Shown: one piece after another, positions 12,140 through 24,752 of the stretch
How the letters are laid out: every line of letters starts with the position of its first letter
Numbering within the stretch: the first letter of the stretch is position 1
NCBI GenBank assembly: GCA_941918925.1
Contig: OW799233.1
Span: 177,971,235-178,035,234 of the forward strand
Source: Phyto melanocephala
Lineage: Eukaryota; Arthropoda; Insecta; Diptera; Rhinophoridae
DNA: 64,000 nucleotides
Reading direction: 5' to 3'
Position numbers and translations under genes: made by a program
Notes under the pieces: generated by a model
The model's database searches: none
The model's input: the letters and a program-made list of their open reading frames with translations, nothing else
What the model was told of the DNA's origin: nothing

Positions 12140-12860
12140 GCAGTCGAGAAAGTGTAGTCAAAAACTATTAAGAAACTGGGTCAGATGTGAACAGTGTGAT
12201 GTCTTAAAAACATTGCTGTTGTTATCGAAAGTGTAGCCGAAAACCCTAAAAGAATCAATTAGGTATCATTCTCTACAACTTCAAATTTCACGTACCACTA
12301 CGCAGCGTGTTTTGACAAAAGAACTCAACAGCTCATACCATCAGATCGTTCAATGGGTAATAGAGCAACGTGAGTCAATGCCAATTTTTCAACAAAACTC
12401 ATTTTCTCCGATTATTTGCTTTTCATTTGAAAAGCTTTAGGAATATACAAAATTTATAAATTTGGGACTCAGAAAATCCTCATGAAACGCATGAGAAACA
12501 AAAACACCCATTACGAACAACTGTCTGGTGCAGATTTTGGTTAGGCGACTTGATTAAGCTCTACTTTTTTGAAGATGAGGCCGAAACTGCAGTGATTGTA
12601 AAGGGCGTTCGTTACGTGAAATGATAATGGAGTTCTTTTGGCCTCAACCGGCATGGATCTGGATAACAAGTGGTTTTAGCAAGACGGCGCCACCACCTTC
12701 CACACCGCGTATGAAATAATCCACAGTGCTACACATCTCTGTGAAAAACTCATGGAAAAGTTCATAGGAAAATTAATAGACTGTCATCAGAACCATGGGA
12801 GCCATTTGACCGATATTTTATTTCATACCTTATTGGAAGATGTGTTCTTTGCAATCTAGT
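12140..12860 (+). pseudogene. second mariner-like transposase pseudogene
   Basis: A second, partly overlapping set of mariner segments follows. VKNYxETGSDVNS leads into SVAENPKRI, then WVIEQRESMPIFQQ-like text near 12360. From about 12480 there is a catalytic-region block, TTVWCRFWLGDLIKLYFFED followed by EAETAVIVKGVRY. A decayed C-terminus follows (WEPFDRYFISYL near 12800). The linker motif repeats one already seen in the upstream pseudogene, so these are probably two separate insertions. Confidence 0.6.
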
Positions 12861-12949
12861 AAAAAAAACTCACACTATTTAAATAAAGAACCCGTTTTTA
12901 TTATAAAATTTAAAAATATTGTGTAAATTTCTTCGATTTTTTTATATTG

Positions 12950-13182
12950 ATATATTGTTTTTATTTCTTCGAGCTAAAGATCACTTTTTTTTATAAAAAT
13001 TATTATTTTATTCCGATATTTCGCTACCACATTGGGTAGCTTCTTCAGGGAAAGTTTTTACAATTTATAACAATTAACAATTAAAATATAACAATTGTTG
13101 AAAAACAAATTTTTTTTTTTTTTTTATAATAATTTTTATAAAAAAAAAGTGATCTTTAGCTCGAAGAAATAAACACAATATA
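12950..13182. mobile_element. foldback element with about 57-bp inverted arms
   Basis: The left arm (12950-13006) and right arm (13126-13182) are inverted copies with about one mismatch. Both include the unique core TTCTTCGAGCTAAAGATCAC. The loop contains a 'ttccgatatttcgctaccac' segment followed by 'ttgggtagcttcttcaggg', a wording I associate with arthropod repeats but cannot assign. No coding capacity is seen. Confidence 0.6.
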
Positions 13183-13348
13183 TAAAATTTAAAAGTGCAT
13201 TCATACTGAGACACCTTTTAGTTGTATACATTTTCACGATTAATCATAATGACTTTGGCTGCCTAGTAGTTTAAGCGTTGTCAATGTTATTTTACGACTT
13301 TTAATTAGCGAATTTTTTTTATTCTGCTTTTTAGATCTTTAACAGTAC

Positions 13349-14262
13349 CAGACCTGGGGGATCTCAATTACATTTCAATTACAATTACAATGACATGTAA
13401 TTTGTAATTGAGGTAGTCTAAATTACAAGTAATTGTAATTGAAAGTAAGGACTTAACTCAATTACAATAAAATGTAATTGTAATTGAAAAATGTCAATTA
13501 CAATTACTTGTAATTGTTAATTGAAAAAAATCAAATACACATTACATGTAATTGTAATTGAAAATGTTCAATTACTAATTACAAGTAATTGTAATTGTAA
13601 TTAATCAACAAATAATTACTTGTAATTGAACAAAATTCAATTACATTTTTAAAACCATAAAATAAAACTTAAAATTCTTAAAACGATTTTCTAAATTATA
13701 TGAAAAAAATTGTGTTATTTAAAGCAAATAATAATTTTTTTTAAATTGGTTCCTTGTCTTAATTATTTTTAATCAGGTATGTGATGAAAAACGATCGATT
13801 TCATTTCGATCATTATTGAAATTTCAATTCGGACGTGTTCGTAACATTTTTAAACTGAAAATTATTAAATGGTAAAGACTGGCTTATATAATATGTAATT
13901 GATAATTTTTGTAATTAAATACTTTTTTGACAATAAATACTTAAAAAAGTAATGATTACTTGTTTCTTTTTAAATTACTTAATGAAAAATTTTTTTTTCC
14001 AAATTAATGTAATTGTAATTGGATTGTTTTCCAATTACAATTACATGTAATTGTAATTTAAGAAAACTTTAATTACAATTACATGTAATTGTAATTTAAG
14101 AAAACTTTAATTACAATTACATGTAATTGTAATTGATTTTTACTTCTTTTTCAATTACAATTACGTGTAATTGTAACTGAAAAAATTCAATTACAATTAC
14201 ATGTAACTGTGTAATTATAGGTGTAATTAAATACAAAATGTAATTGAGACCCCCCAGGTCTG
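13349..14262. mobile_element. 914-bp hAT-like MITE made of AATTACA/TGTAATT palindromes
   Basis: The ends are inverted repeats beginning CAGACCTGGGGG, with one mismatch over roughly 27 bp. Both sides have the identical 8-bp sequence AACAGTAC (13341-13348 and 14263-14270). An 8-bp duplication with CAG...CTG termini is typical of the hAT superfamily. The interior is dominated by dozens of 'aattacaattacatgtaatt' type palindromes at both flanks around a central AT-rich spacer (about 13640-14000). No transposase is present. Confidence 0.8.
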
Positions 14263-14270
14263 AACAGTAC

Positions 14271-15869
14271 CAATCATGATTTATTTATTTATGATCTTAA
14301 ATATTTTTAATTTGAAAAAATCGAATTTTAGGTAGGAACTAGTTTACTGTTTGGAAAACAAACATATTCAAGGTCGTCTATCAACTCTACAAATCCTAGA
14401 CCTAAGACAATTTAAGTTAAATAAAACTATTTAATACAAATATTGCTATCATTTCTACTCTCTTCTTCATTTATTAGCATATTTTAAATGTAGATTCTGT
14501 TTTAAAAATGTAACACACGTAAAACATTTTCTGTAGGAAAGTGCATTAAAATAACGACAACATGATTTAGAAACAACTTTTTATTACTCGTGATAAAAAA
14601 AAGCCAAAAAAATAACAACAAATGACACGATGAATCCTTGGCATTAGTTTTAAAACATGAAATTATATTGTAAAACCACAAAAAATGCCATAAAGAACTC
14701 GTACAATAATGAACAATATCCTTAACATGTCCTAAATGCAAAACATGAATTATAGACAACAATACATACATAACTGTAATACATTTAATAATAATAAAAC
14801 AAAAATCTCCCCTTAGAGATAATAAACTACACGTAGCGTTAGAAATGAAAGAGTTAATGGTAACACGTAATACACGTGCAAGATAAATACACAACTTCTT
14901 TAACGATTTAGTTGTTTGTAGTTTTAAAATAAGAATCTGAAATCCTCTACTAAAATCCTTTCTATTAGATTTTTTTATTAGCAAAAGGTTTTTCTTTTTC
15001 ATAAAACATCCAAAGAGAGCCATGAAATACCAGATAGAGTTACAAGAAAAAGAAGAAGGAAAAACACATAAAATATACTAAAAAGCCATAAAATTTAGCC
15101 ATTTTCTATGACATTTAAACCATTTTCAAATTTAGTTTTGCTTTCTTGCCAAAAAAAAAAATGTATAAAATAAATAAACACAAAAACCATATAAACTAGA
15201 AATTGTATTGTGTGTATGTATGAGTGTCTACTCTGTGCTAATAATACTGCTCGTTTGAACTCGTAATATTCGATGTACAGATACAGATTTCAAAAAGATA
15301 AATCAAACAGAGGAGACAACAACATTATTAAAAACTAGTAACTACACAACTTGCAACATGCTACAAATATTTAGTGCACAAACAGTTGTTGTTGTAAGGA
15401 GTTATTGCTATTTACTAGATGGCCACTTGGCTCTGTGGCTGGTTGACTGTTGTTGGTGTCTGTTCTCTGGGGATGTACTAGTTTAACTAACTTACCCATC
15501 GTTAAACTTACAACCACATTTTTAAGAAGGAAGAGAATTTTCTTTTCTGTGACATGTGATTTTTTATTTCATATAAATGTATTTTCGATTTTCCCTCATA
15601 AAACAAAAACGAAAACAAAATAAATAAATTACAGCTATAACATTGTAATAAGATTTTACACTAGATTACTCATCATGTTCCTAAATGGTGTTGACCTGAA
15701 TATTGTATGTTTTTCTTTTTATTGCTGCTATTATTTGTTTTAAGTAGAAAGGTAAACTATATCTTTAATCATAAAAAACGTTTATAAATTATAAATAATA
15801 TGGTTGAATGTTTCAAAGGAGGTTTGTTAAGATACTTTTGTCAAGACATCAAAAGTACAATTTTTAAAA
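14271..15869. other. non-coding DNA with one long T-rich minus-strand frame
   Basis: The only notable item is an uninterrupted 173-codon ATG frame on the minus strand (15023-14502). Its translation is rich in Phe, Leu, Ile and Lys, has no recognizable domain, and the plus strand there is A-rich, which lowers stop density on the other strand. I do not call it a gene. The rest shows only AT-rich sequence. Confidence 0.45.
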
Positions 15870-16104
15870 AAAGGGTGGTTAAATTTTGAGGGCCGATGTT
15901 GAATGTGGCATTTCTCAATTTCAGACTAACTCAATTTGAACCGTGGAAAGATACACAATCGAGCAACGCGTTAAAGTTATTCAGGCTTATTATGAAAATA
16001 GGCGTTCAAATCAAAATGCATTTCGTGCACTTCGTGATTCCTTTGGTCAACATAATCGTTTAAATCGGGAGATTGCGGACGGCCCTTAAAATGTAACCAC
16101 CCTT
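15870..16104 (+). mobile_element. 235-bp internally deleted mariner (mini-mariner)
   Basis: The ends are inverted repeats: AAGGGTGGTTAAATTTTGAG on the left and the matching AAGGGTGGTTACATTTTAAG as complement of the right, each followed by GGCC. Between them a clean frame from about 15952 reads TIEQRVKVIQAYYENRRSNQ and NAFRALRDSFGQHNRLNR. This is the very N-terminus (first helix-turn-helix) of a mariner-type transposase. Everything after it, including the catalytic domain, is gone. Similar N-terminal wording occurs in the dead mariner at 38.4 kb. Confidence 0.75.
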
Positions 16105-16489
16105 TATTTAGGGCGAAAAAAAAATAATTGCAACTTAAGATAATTAGATTATTTTTTACGCGATATACGAAGTATTTTCCTTACAGAACTTCCGATAGGG
16201 ATATCTGTAAAACGAGCTGTCACACTAACAAAGTTCGTCATATTTATAACTTATGCGCATAATCGCAGCACCAGAGCAGGTAATGCACAATACTTTGGAT
16301 TAACTAAGGACCAAGTTTACTATTTCAAGTAATATTAATCCAAATCGAACCCGTACTGTAAGCACAGAAAAAGTCATCGCCACTGTAGCTGCGAGTATGA
16401 CAGAGGACTCGATTTTATCGATCAATGCTTGTCTTAGCAAATCATAGTTTCACATTTTATTTCTGAGAAAAACCAAAAAGTCAGTGTAA

Positions 16490-17115
16490 AACTAACTGGG
16501 ATATAAGTATCAAAATAAAACGGCTTCGTTTTTTTTTTCCTAAAATTAACAAACGAAAATCGATTTTTTTCAGTTTCTAGATAAATAAAGCATCGACATC
16601 AAATGAAAGTTCTTTACTACCAGAATATAAGACACCATAAGAAATTTACAACCCATGACTGTCATTACAAAATGACGTATAATAAATTTATATATGGGTC
16701 AAATCTAGTAATTAGAAATTAACCCCTGTCAACCAATCAAGATTGATATCAAATGAGAAACTGTAAACTATGAAAGATTGAAACTCCATGTTGGATTTGT
16801 CCCCTTCAATCCCAGCACCATTAGTATAAAATCAAAGGACTTGACCAGTATAATGTAGTCAAATATATAAAAGTATTAAATGCAAGATGGTCTCCAAGAC
16901 AACATGGCGGATATTTTTTTTCTTAACCCCATCAATATGGATATCAATTAAATTGGTCATAACTAGTAGAATGCAGTTAAAATGAAAAAATTAAAAATGG
17001 CGTTGCAAATAATAAAGCAAAATGTCGTATAACATTACATTTGAAATACTGGCTACGCTACTTTGAGGTTATTATGCTCACAAACATTATGGTGAAGGGT
17101 ATTACCAGATTCGCC
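16490..17115 (+). repeat. decayed long-form TATACCC-family interior and right end
   Basis: The block shares interior words with 1650-2560 and 52.3-53.0 kb, including 'aaaatcgatttttttcagtt' near 16557, 'aatttatatatgggtcaaat' near 16685, and 'ttaaaaatggcgttgcaaat' near 16990. It ends with 'atggtgaagggtattaccag', a decayed form of the family's right end. No open frame is seen. Confidence 0.5.
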
Positions 17116-19757
17116 AATTCTCAATAAGAATTTTTTATTTGTTTCTTCAAAGCTGGGTTTATCAAGGTTTGCTTGAGTAAATGTGTCATTAGTACTGGTA
17201 GTCCATAACAAAATTTTGCAGAATTCGAAGAGTGGGCATGGTACTATCCATGCAGATAAAATGGATAAGCAGCAGCAAATAACAGTGGGCGTGGCACCTC
17301 ATTAATTTGTACGCACAAAAAAATTTATTATTTCAGAGTTGGTCGCCATTAACACTCTAAAGCAGCAGTTTTTTTTCATAAATTTAAATATAAAAATATT
17401 GTAGTAGCAAAAAGAGCACAGTCGACATATCCCCGCTAAAGAGGAATTTACATTAAATATCAAACAATAACATCTTAAATTGAACTCAATACCTGCACCA
17501 ATTAATTAGATGTCAGTTATGAGACTCCTTTTTTTTATGTTGAACCTATGATTTTGTAATTATTTAACACAAATGTTAATATAGCGCCAGACGTCTTGTT
17601 AAAAACGTGTCGCATTCTCAATGCTAACTTACCTTTCGTAACGATAACGACAACATATTTTTGATATTTACACAATATGTGTTATTTACCTCAATCCATA
17701 CACTCGTGTTCGTATAGATTAAATTTTCATTAAATTCCATTTAAATTTGTTCAAAATTTGTTGTTACAATTCAATTTGTATGTTGAAGAAAAAATAAATT
17801 CATTTGAAGTTAAATGTGCAATTTCAATTATTTAGTAACCACCCCTAGAAAAGGCTCTCTTAACAATTCAAATACACAATCAGTCATTTGTTACATCTTG
17901 ATTTGATTTCGGAAACAAAAGAAAATAAATTAAAAATTTATAACTTCTTGCAAGTTACAAAATGTATTTTACATTGTTTTTTACGTCTACTTTTTTGTGT
18001 GTGTTTGTTTTTGACCATTTTGAACATTTAATCGCTAACTCATCATCATCATTAGACGGTTTTTTGTTTTGAAAATTTCAAGTTTTTTTTAGCATTTTTT
18101 CTCAGTTGCACAATAGAAGAATTGCCACGTTTCTTATTGTATTTGTTATTTTTTTTTTTTTTATAATAGATACAAAATCAAGTCATATACAGCAAAAAGT
18201 CAATACAGTTTTTGACTTGGGTTGCATTTCGGAGGGTTCACTTAAAATCTGTATTTAACTAAGGGAAACTCTGTAGATTTGTATTTGAATTTATTTATTT
18301 TTATTTTTAAAAAATGTTTTCAGATTCTGTGTTTCTATAGCCATATGAAAATTGTATTTAATTTAATTTGAATACAGAAATTGTATACAGACAAGGCGAG
18401 TTGACATCAGGTAATCACAATTCTACAACAACACAAAAAAACGTGAATTTTTTTTGAGTCAAAATATCGGCTAAGTAGTTGCCAAAAAGCCTTAAAGCAG
18501 CTGACTTTAGAATACATAGATTAAAAAAATCTAAAAAAATTGGTCCCAGAAAATAAAGTAATCTCATTTGGGTAAATTCAAATCCGCTTCCGTTTTCGCA
18601 TATCACGTTCAGTTTTTTTATTGTCATGGAAAATAATTTCCCCTAAATAAGGCGACCACGCTAACTTATTTAACGGCTGATGAAATGGGAAGTAGCAGAT
18701 AACACTTACCAAAAAAAAGCGATCTACCAAATAATAATTAATTTTTAATCTTATATTAATATTAAACTTCATTTAAGGTTTTAGTTTATACAAGAATTCA
18801 TTTAGCTGTAAGATTATTTACTTTTGTTATAACAAAAAACGTACTAATTATTACAATATCAGTTTTTATTTAAATATGAAAAAAAGATTTTGATTCAGTA
18901 CGCTAAAGTCAATTAAAATCACATAAAGTTCTTACTCCCAACTTGACGAGCATTGTTATCATAATAAACACACATTTAATGTTTCAATATCAATATTTTT
19001 TAATTAAATAAAACTTTCTTTAAAACAAGACGTGATAAAAAAAATTGTTCTGAACAAATTCGGATTTAACACACCAAAATCCATTAAAATGATATAACAA
19101 GGCTCGAGCTACCGACCAGTGTAATTATGAGGAAAAAAAAACAAAGTAAAAAGAAAATATAAATTTAAATATAAAATATGTATAATTAATTGTGTTGTAG
19201 GGTGTCCCGGTGAACTTGAACGTATAACACTTGCCGGCAAAAAGTGGTCCTCACATATAAAAACAGTTGCTGAGAAGCTTTTCATACAAATTTCACTTCA
19301 TATTTTCCTTTTCTCAACATCTGCATTCGAAACAAAGTTTCACTACCTATTTCTTATTATTTGGTTTTTTTTTTTTTTTTTTTGAAGAGTACAAAAACTG
19401 TATGGAAATTCATTATATTATATTATTCACTATAAGGAAGTTCGACTGTATTTACAACCAACAACAAAGAGTGTTGATGACGATACCGTAGATAGTTTCG
19501 AAAATGCATTCCACTCGGCTAGTCTCGGTAAAAATTTACTTTTTCAGTGTATTCTTGCATTATCACAAATAAAATTTAATTTCTTCATAAGGAAAACCAT
19601 TTTATAAATTTTATGAACTTAAAAGCCAGCATTAAAATCGAATAGACATTTTAATAAAAATTTAAAAAAGAAGTTCGAAAAATAAAAATTAATAAAAAAC
19701 AATTCATTAAATAATACAAACACTTTTCTGTGTTAATTTTTAATATAAATAGCAAAT
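17116..19757. other. AT-rich non-coding DNA
   Basis: Apart from T-rich short frames I see no gene. There are homopolymer tracts (for example about 18150-18170 and 19363-19382). Confidence 0.4.
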
Positions 19758-20125
19758 TGTCAGCCATGCCACAAAACGCAATTCCGATCGGAAAAGTTTT
19801 CAATCCCGAAAGTCGGGTCTTTATAAAACAAAAATGTCTTCGGAATTTAACCACAAAACAAACCGATGTGTCTTTCAATCAAAGTATTGCCACATTATTT
19901 TTTTTTTGTACAAAACAAATATGTATGTATGTGTAAAGTATAAAAATACATAAAAATGTTTGGTTATGCACAATACTGCCATACTTTTTTCAAAAGCAGA
20001 AATTTTAAAATTTTGTGGAACCAACAAAATCGCTCGGAATCTGAAGAACCTAAAACAAAGTCTATCGGAATCGCACATACGGAATCAAAGCCTTTCCGAT
20101 CGGAATGTGTGACATGCTTGTATTA
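19758..20125. repeat. imperfect inverted-repeat unit with TTCCGATCGGAAA motif
   Basis: The left edge reads 'gccatgccacaaaacgcaat' then TTCCGATCGGAAAAG. The complement of the right edge reads 'gcatgtcacaca' then TTCCGATCGGAAAGG. This gives a roughly 370-bp unit with imperfect TIRs, probably a MITE. No target duplication is evident. Confidence 0.4.
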
Positions 20126-23100
20126 TTGATTTTCCATTTTTTAAAATACTTTTCTGTTTTTAAACACAATTTTTAATTTTTAAATTACGTTGTTCAAAAC
20201 AGTAAGGCCCTTAACTTTTACATTATGTAAACGAACTTTGACAGTTCGAAGTTAGAAACTAAAATTAGCAAAATATAAAAATACAATCAGCTGACTACAG
20301 CTGATGTGAAGTCACGACTTGGGTACAGATTTCACCTGCACAACTCATACAATTTATGTGCATAAAAACAAATTGTGAAATAGTTTTGTATTTTGGGCAA
20401 AAACTAACAAACAAAATTGCATCATGCTGGGCTAATACACGTAGATGCATCATTATTCTGCTGTGCTCTACTGCATTTTAAAACATAATTTAGCAATAAA
20501 CTGCTCACATACACATACACAAGCATAAGAGATAAAGTATTCAAACGTTTGAAGTACTTAACATTTTTCCAAATAGATTTTGCAGATACATGGGGTTTTT
20601 ATGAGAACATTTGTACCATAAATTAAACATGTACGTACGTACGTCTTAAAATTAAGCAGAATAAGGGCCAGGAGGAGACTGAAGAGGGAATTTAATATGT
20701 ATAAATAAATAGTTGGGAATTGATACAAAACGTTTTACACCACGGGTGTTGTGTTGCTTTTGACACCTTTTTGTGTAGATTTTCTGTTGGTTAAAGATGC
20801 AATTGTGTCATGAAGTACCTTTTCATGGCTATTTGTTTCTTTCTTTTATTCCATTTCTATTGTTCAGCAGCAAATGTTTTAACAACTTTTTTTTCTGCTT
20901 CAGAGTTTTATTTTGATTTTTTTATAATGAAATTACTCATTTGTTTCTATTTCGCATTTTGCAGTTTCATTGTTTTTGTGATTTTGTAATTTAAAACATT
21001 TACTATGGTTTTCAATTTTCAATTTTATATTATTTAGGGTGTTTTTGACTTTCTTTATTTCAACCTTTAAAAGCAGAGAATGATCCTTTTTATGTGTCTG
21101 TGTTTATTTTTATGCACAAAATGGTCAAGTCAATATGGTCAAATTGTTTTTGGTAATTTGTATTCTAGAGAAGCATGCAAGTGTGGTTTTCACGGTAGGG
21201 GGGCGGAATTTGTTATTTATTAGATTGATTTCTCTTCATTATATCTTTATTAGGAAAACTATCATTAAATTGCTTTCACTTGTCCATAAACAAGTACTGA
21301 GAAGTAAATAATTCATTAGAAATCATACCCTTCCAAATTAAAAGTGTCAAAATTTGTTTATTTATCAATTTCAACTAGACAATATGTCTTCTTTTTCGAG
21401 GAAATTTTCATAATCTCTTACTGTACAATTCATAAACTATAATTAGCTCAAATAAACTAAACAACAGACAACTGAAAAACAAACATTAGTTTAAATAATT
21501 AAATAATGTTTTTATGTCTTTATTTGTTTATTTTTATAATGATGACATGAAATTGAAATACGAAAAAAATAAATATTTAATAGCAATTTTTTTTTTAAAC
21601 AGTCAGTCTCTCTGCCTCAGAGATGGAAATTCAATTTTTTTTCATTTATTTGATTTTATAGAATTGCTGCCTTATTTATATAAATTATGAAAGCTTTAAA
21701 ATGGGCTTATAAAACTGTTTTTCTCTGGAGATTTGATTTATCCACTGCTTTAATTTTTATTATTAGATCGTTGAACCACGTCTTCCCTTGTTTTCTGAGA
21801 GGAAAAATAATATGAATTTATTAAGAGATAATTAATTTTATGTTTGATATTTGCATAATTGGATGCTGTATGCTTGAACAAAACTTAATTCCAAAACAGC
21901 ATTAAATTTTTGTAGAGATTTTCGACCAATCCAGAGGCAGTTTTTGGGTCAATTTTCGCAGTGAGTTCATGAAAGTGGATTGTTAATGGACGAAATAACC
22001 AGATTTATCCAAATTTTATGATACTAGCTAACGCTCATAGCAGAGGGCCAAATTTTTTCAATCATGGTATTCTTAAACAAATTGTGTCATCAGATGGAAG
22101 CTCCACAGTTCATCAATGTTGGCAACATTGGATTTAAAAAGAACTATAAGGCTTGTAACTTTTGTAAATGAAAATTGATTTGAATGATTTTTTCGCTCGG
22201 GGGGTTGGTTGGTTAATTTTCAATAACAGACAAAGAAAAAACATTCTTACAATGTAAATTTAAATGAGTTGATTTTTTCCCCTTCCTTTTACTTTTTGGC
22301 CCATAGTTTCTTTCACATATTTAAAAAAAAAAAAGGTTTAAAATGTTTCAGATTGCCTGCCTAATTAGTAATGATTCATAAATTCATTGTTCCTAGTAAA
22401 GTTTTAACTTAAAAAATGAAATTCTATAGATACAACCATAAAAAATATTTCAGCCGTACAGGCAAGAGTTTTCTTTACCACAATCAAAAAAGGTTTCTTT
22501 GCGCAAAGGAAACAATATTTTGGATTGTGACAATTTTATTATGCTAAAAAAGATATTTACTTTATTAACAAAAACTTCACTAAGAACCATAAGATGTATT
22601 TAACATTGAAAAATTTCACTTGAAATTATTAAAACTATAAGTACTTCTAAATTATAGAATATAAATTGTCAAACTAACTTTTCAATTGTTCCTCTAATTT
22701 AGCTTAATCTATAAAAAAAATTGTATTTATTACTTTCAAAAACGAAAAAAATCAATTTAAGGTGGATTGATGGATTCGCCTTGGTTCCATTTATCAACTT
22801 TTGAAAATGTTAATTATCCATGCCTGCTCTATTCTATGCTGAGGCGAATGTACATAAATACGCGTGAAACAAATTAAATTGAAATAAAACAAAAAAAAAA
22901 AAACAATATAATTAAATTAATGCCTAAACTTTCCCAACAAAGCCATTAAGTGTTGATTACGATTCATAAGTATGTTGTCATAATTATAATTATGTTTACA
23001 ATTTCATATAAAAAAATATTACTACTTTATTTAAAAACAAGCTTTTTTAAAAATTTATCAATTTTTGTATTAAAGGGTTTAATTTTATATCTGTATCTTA

Positions 23101-23161
23101 CACAGACGAAAAGATAGATATTTTAACATAATTTGAAAACGGTTTACCTAATTTAATTAAA
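20126..23161. other. AT-rich non-coding DNA
   Basis: No gene or bounded element is supported. A word order 'caatcagctg ... tttcacctg' near 20285-20340 resembles the interior of the 80-bp MITE at 10.6 kb. 'attcgccttgg' at about 22776 also resembles that MITE's end. Confidence 0.4.
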
Positions 23162-23952
23162 AACAAGTAAGAGCGCTATATTCGGCCGTGCCGAATCTTA
23201 TATACCCTTCACAACGTGTAGTCATGCAATAACAGTAGTTTGTGTCACCATTCATCCCATATGAAATACGTACATACATATATAAAAACATCCCATTGTA
23301 AAATTAAAAATTCACGTATGTATGTTAAAAAAAACGAAAAATAAAAAAAAAATTTAAAAAAAAATTTAAAAAAAAAATTAAAAAAAAAAAATTTAAAAAA
23401 AAATTAAAAAAAAAAATAAAAAAAAAATTAAAAAAAAAAATTTAAAAAAATAATAATAAAAATATAAATAATATATCAAATAAAAAATAAAAAAAAAAAA
23501 TAAAAAAAAATTAAAAAAAAAATTAAAAAAAAAATTTGTTTGGCTCAGCTGGGATTCGATGCCACGTTTTCTCTAACCAGTATACACGTTTGTATGTATG
23601 TATGTTGTTGTTGTAATGTTGGTTTTGTGAAAAAAAAATCGAGGTGGTCGTGGGTTTTTGCTCATATCTCAGTTGTTTATGTACCGATGTTTCTGAGTTT
23701 CAATACCGATCTACTCCCGAATATTTCTGATATTCTAATACCTTACCAGGGTCCAACCTATGTCGGGGGGCTTCAAAAAGTTGATTTCAACATACACACG
23801 GACAGACGGACAGACTGACAGGGCTTAATCGACTCCGCTATTCATAAGCTTTCAGAAAATATATACTTTATGGGGTCGGAAATGAAAATTGTAGAAATTT
23901 CACACGGAATGACAAACCTATATATACCCTTTTTCATTGTGTGAAGGGTATA
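23162..23952 (-). repeat. TATACCC-family interspersed repeat, copy 2
   Basis: A full-length copy in reverse orientation, starting AACAAGTAAGAGCGC on the + strand and ending GTGAAGGGTATA. It keeps the CGGCCGTGCCG hairpin, the A/T homopolymer core, the GGCTCAGCTGGGATTCGATG segment (23541-23560), and the GGACAGACGGACAGACTGAC run. A 92-codon open stretch through the segment on the + strand is shared with copy 6. It is explained by nucleotide similarity between copies rather than by a gene. Confidence 0.85.
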
Positions 23953-24174
23953 AAAACTACAATTCGACAATAAAAATATGCTAACACTATTCATAAGCCC
24001 GCTTACTACTAAGGGGGCCAAAAGTCACCATTGGCTTTAAAAATTTAATAACTTTTTCGTTTATAATTATATATTCATATTTTATTCGTTTTTTTCGTTA
24101 TATATATTTGATTTTTTAGATTACAAAATATACAAAATGGAACGTTTTTTACACTTAGTATGGCAAAGAATGTC

Positions 24175-24545
24175 ACTTGATTGAACCCGTTTTCAGCCTC
24201 GCAATGATAGGCTCGCTTTAGAGCACTTGTCATGACATCTTTCAAAATTTGTGGCTGCAGCGTTTTAATTTCTTGCTAACATATATTATATCAACTAACC
24301 CGAAGAAAAAAGTGGGGTGTGGATAAATCTGGCGACTCACTTAAGCAAAATTTTCATTCGCCAAAAGTTTTACTTCAAATTGCCATTGTGTCTCGAGCAG
24401 AATGGTCGGTGGCTCCCTTCGGCTAACACTACATCTGCGATCTATTTTCAAGAGCAGTACGTAAAAATCAATAACCGAAGCCGCTCTCAATTTACGATTA
24501 CAGCACTTCCATTTTCATTTTTGAAGAAGTAAGGCCGTGAAAATA
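24175..24545 (-). pseudogene. mariner-like transposase fragment, C-terminal half
   Basis: Minus-strand text runs RPYFFKNENGSAVIVN (from about 24540), then decayed catalytic-region text. It ends with QEIKTLQPQILKDVM and TSALKRAYHCEAENG near 24190-24260. These match the GPYFFxNENGxAVTVN block and the C-terminal LKRAYxCxAENG region known from mariner-like transposases. Frameshifts and stops break it. Confidence 0.6.
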
Positions 24546-24752
24546 TGTAAAAGTTTTTCTAAAATGCACCGTAGTTACGCACGGGTAAAATTTGTCGTGA
24601 AACTATTTTTATTTTTCGCGTAAGTTTGATCAGACCCAAAAAATTGAGCGAAGTCCGAAGTTCAGCGCCTCAAACAACCTAAGAATCGGGGTTTAAGTTA
24701 AGGACAACAGAAAGTTATCAACAATTTGTTAAGTAAAAAACATGTTTACAGA

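Noticed and set aside
23540..23818. 92-codon frame and its 74-codon counterpart at 61717-61941 as a conserved protein
   Set aside because: Both lie in copies of the same interspersed repeat, and other copies have the frame broken; shared translation simply follows nucleotide similarity.
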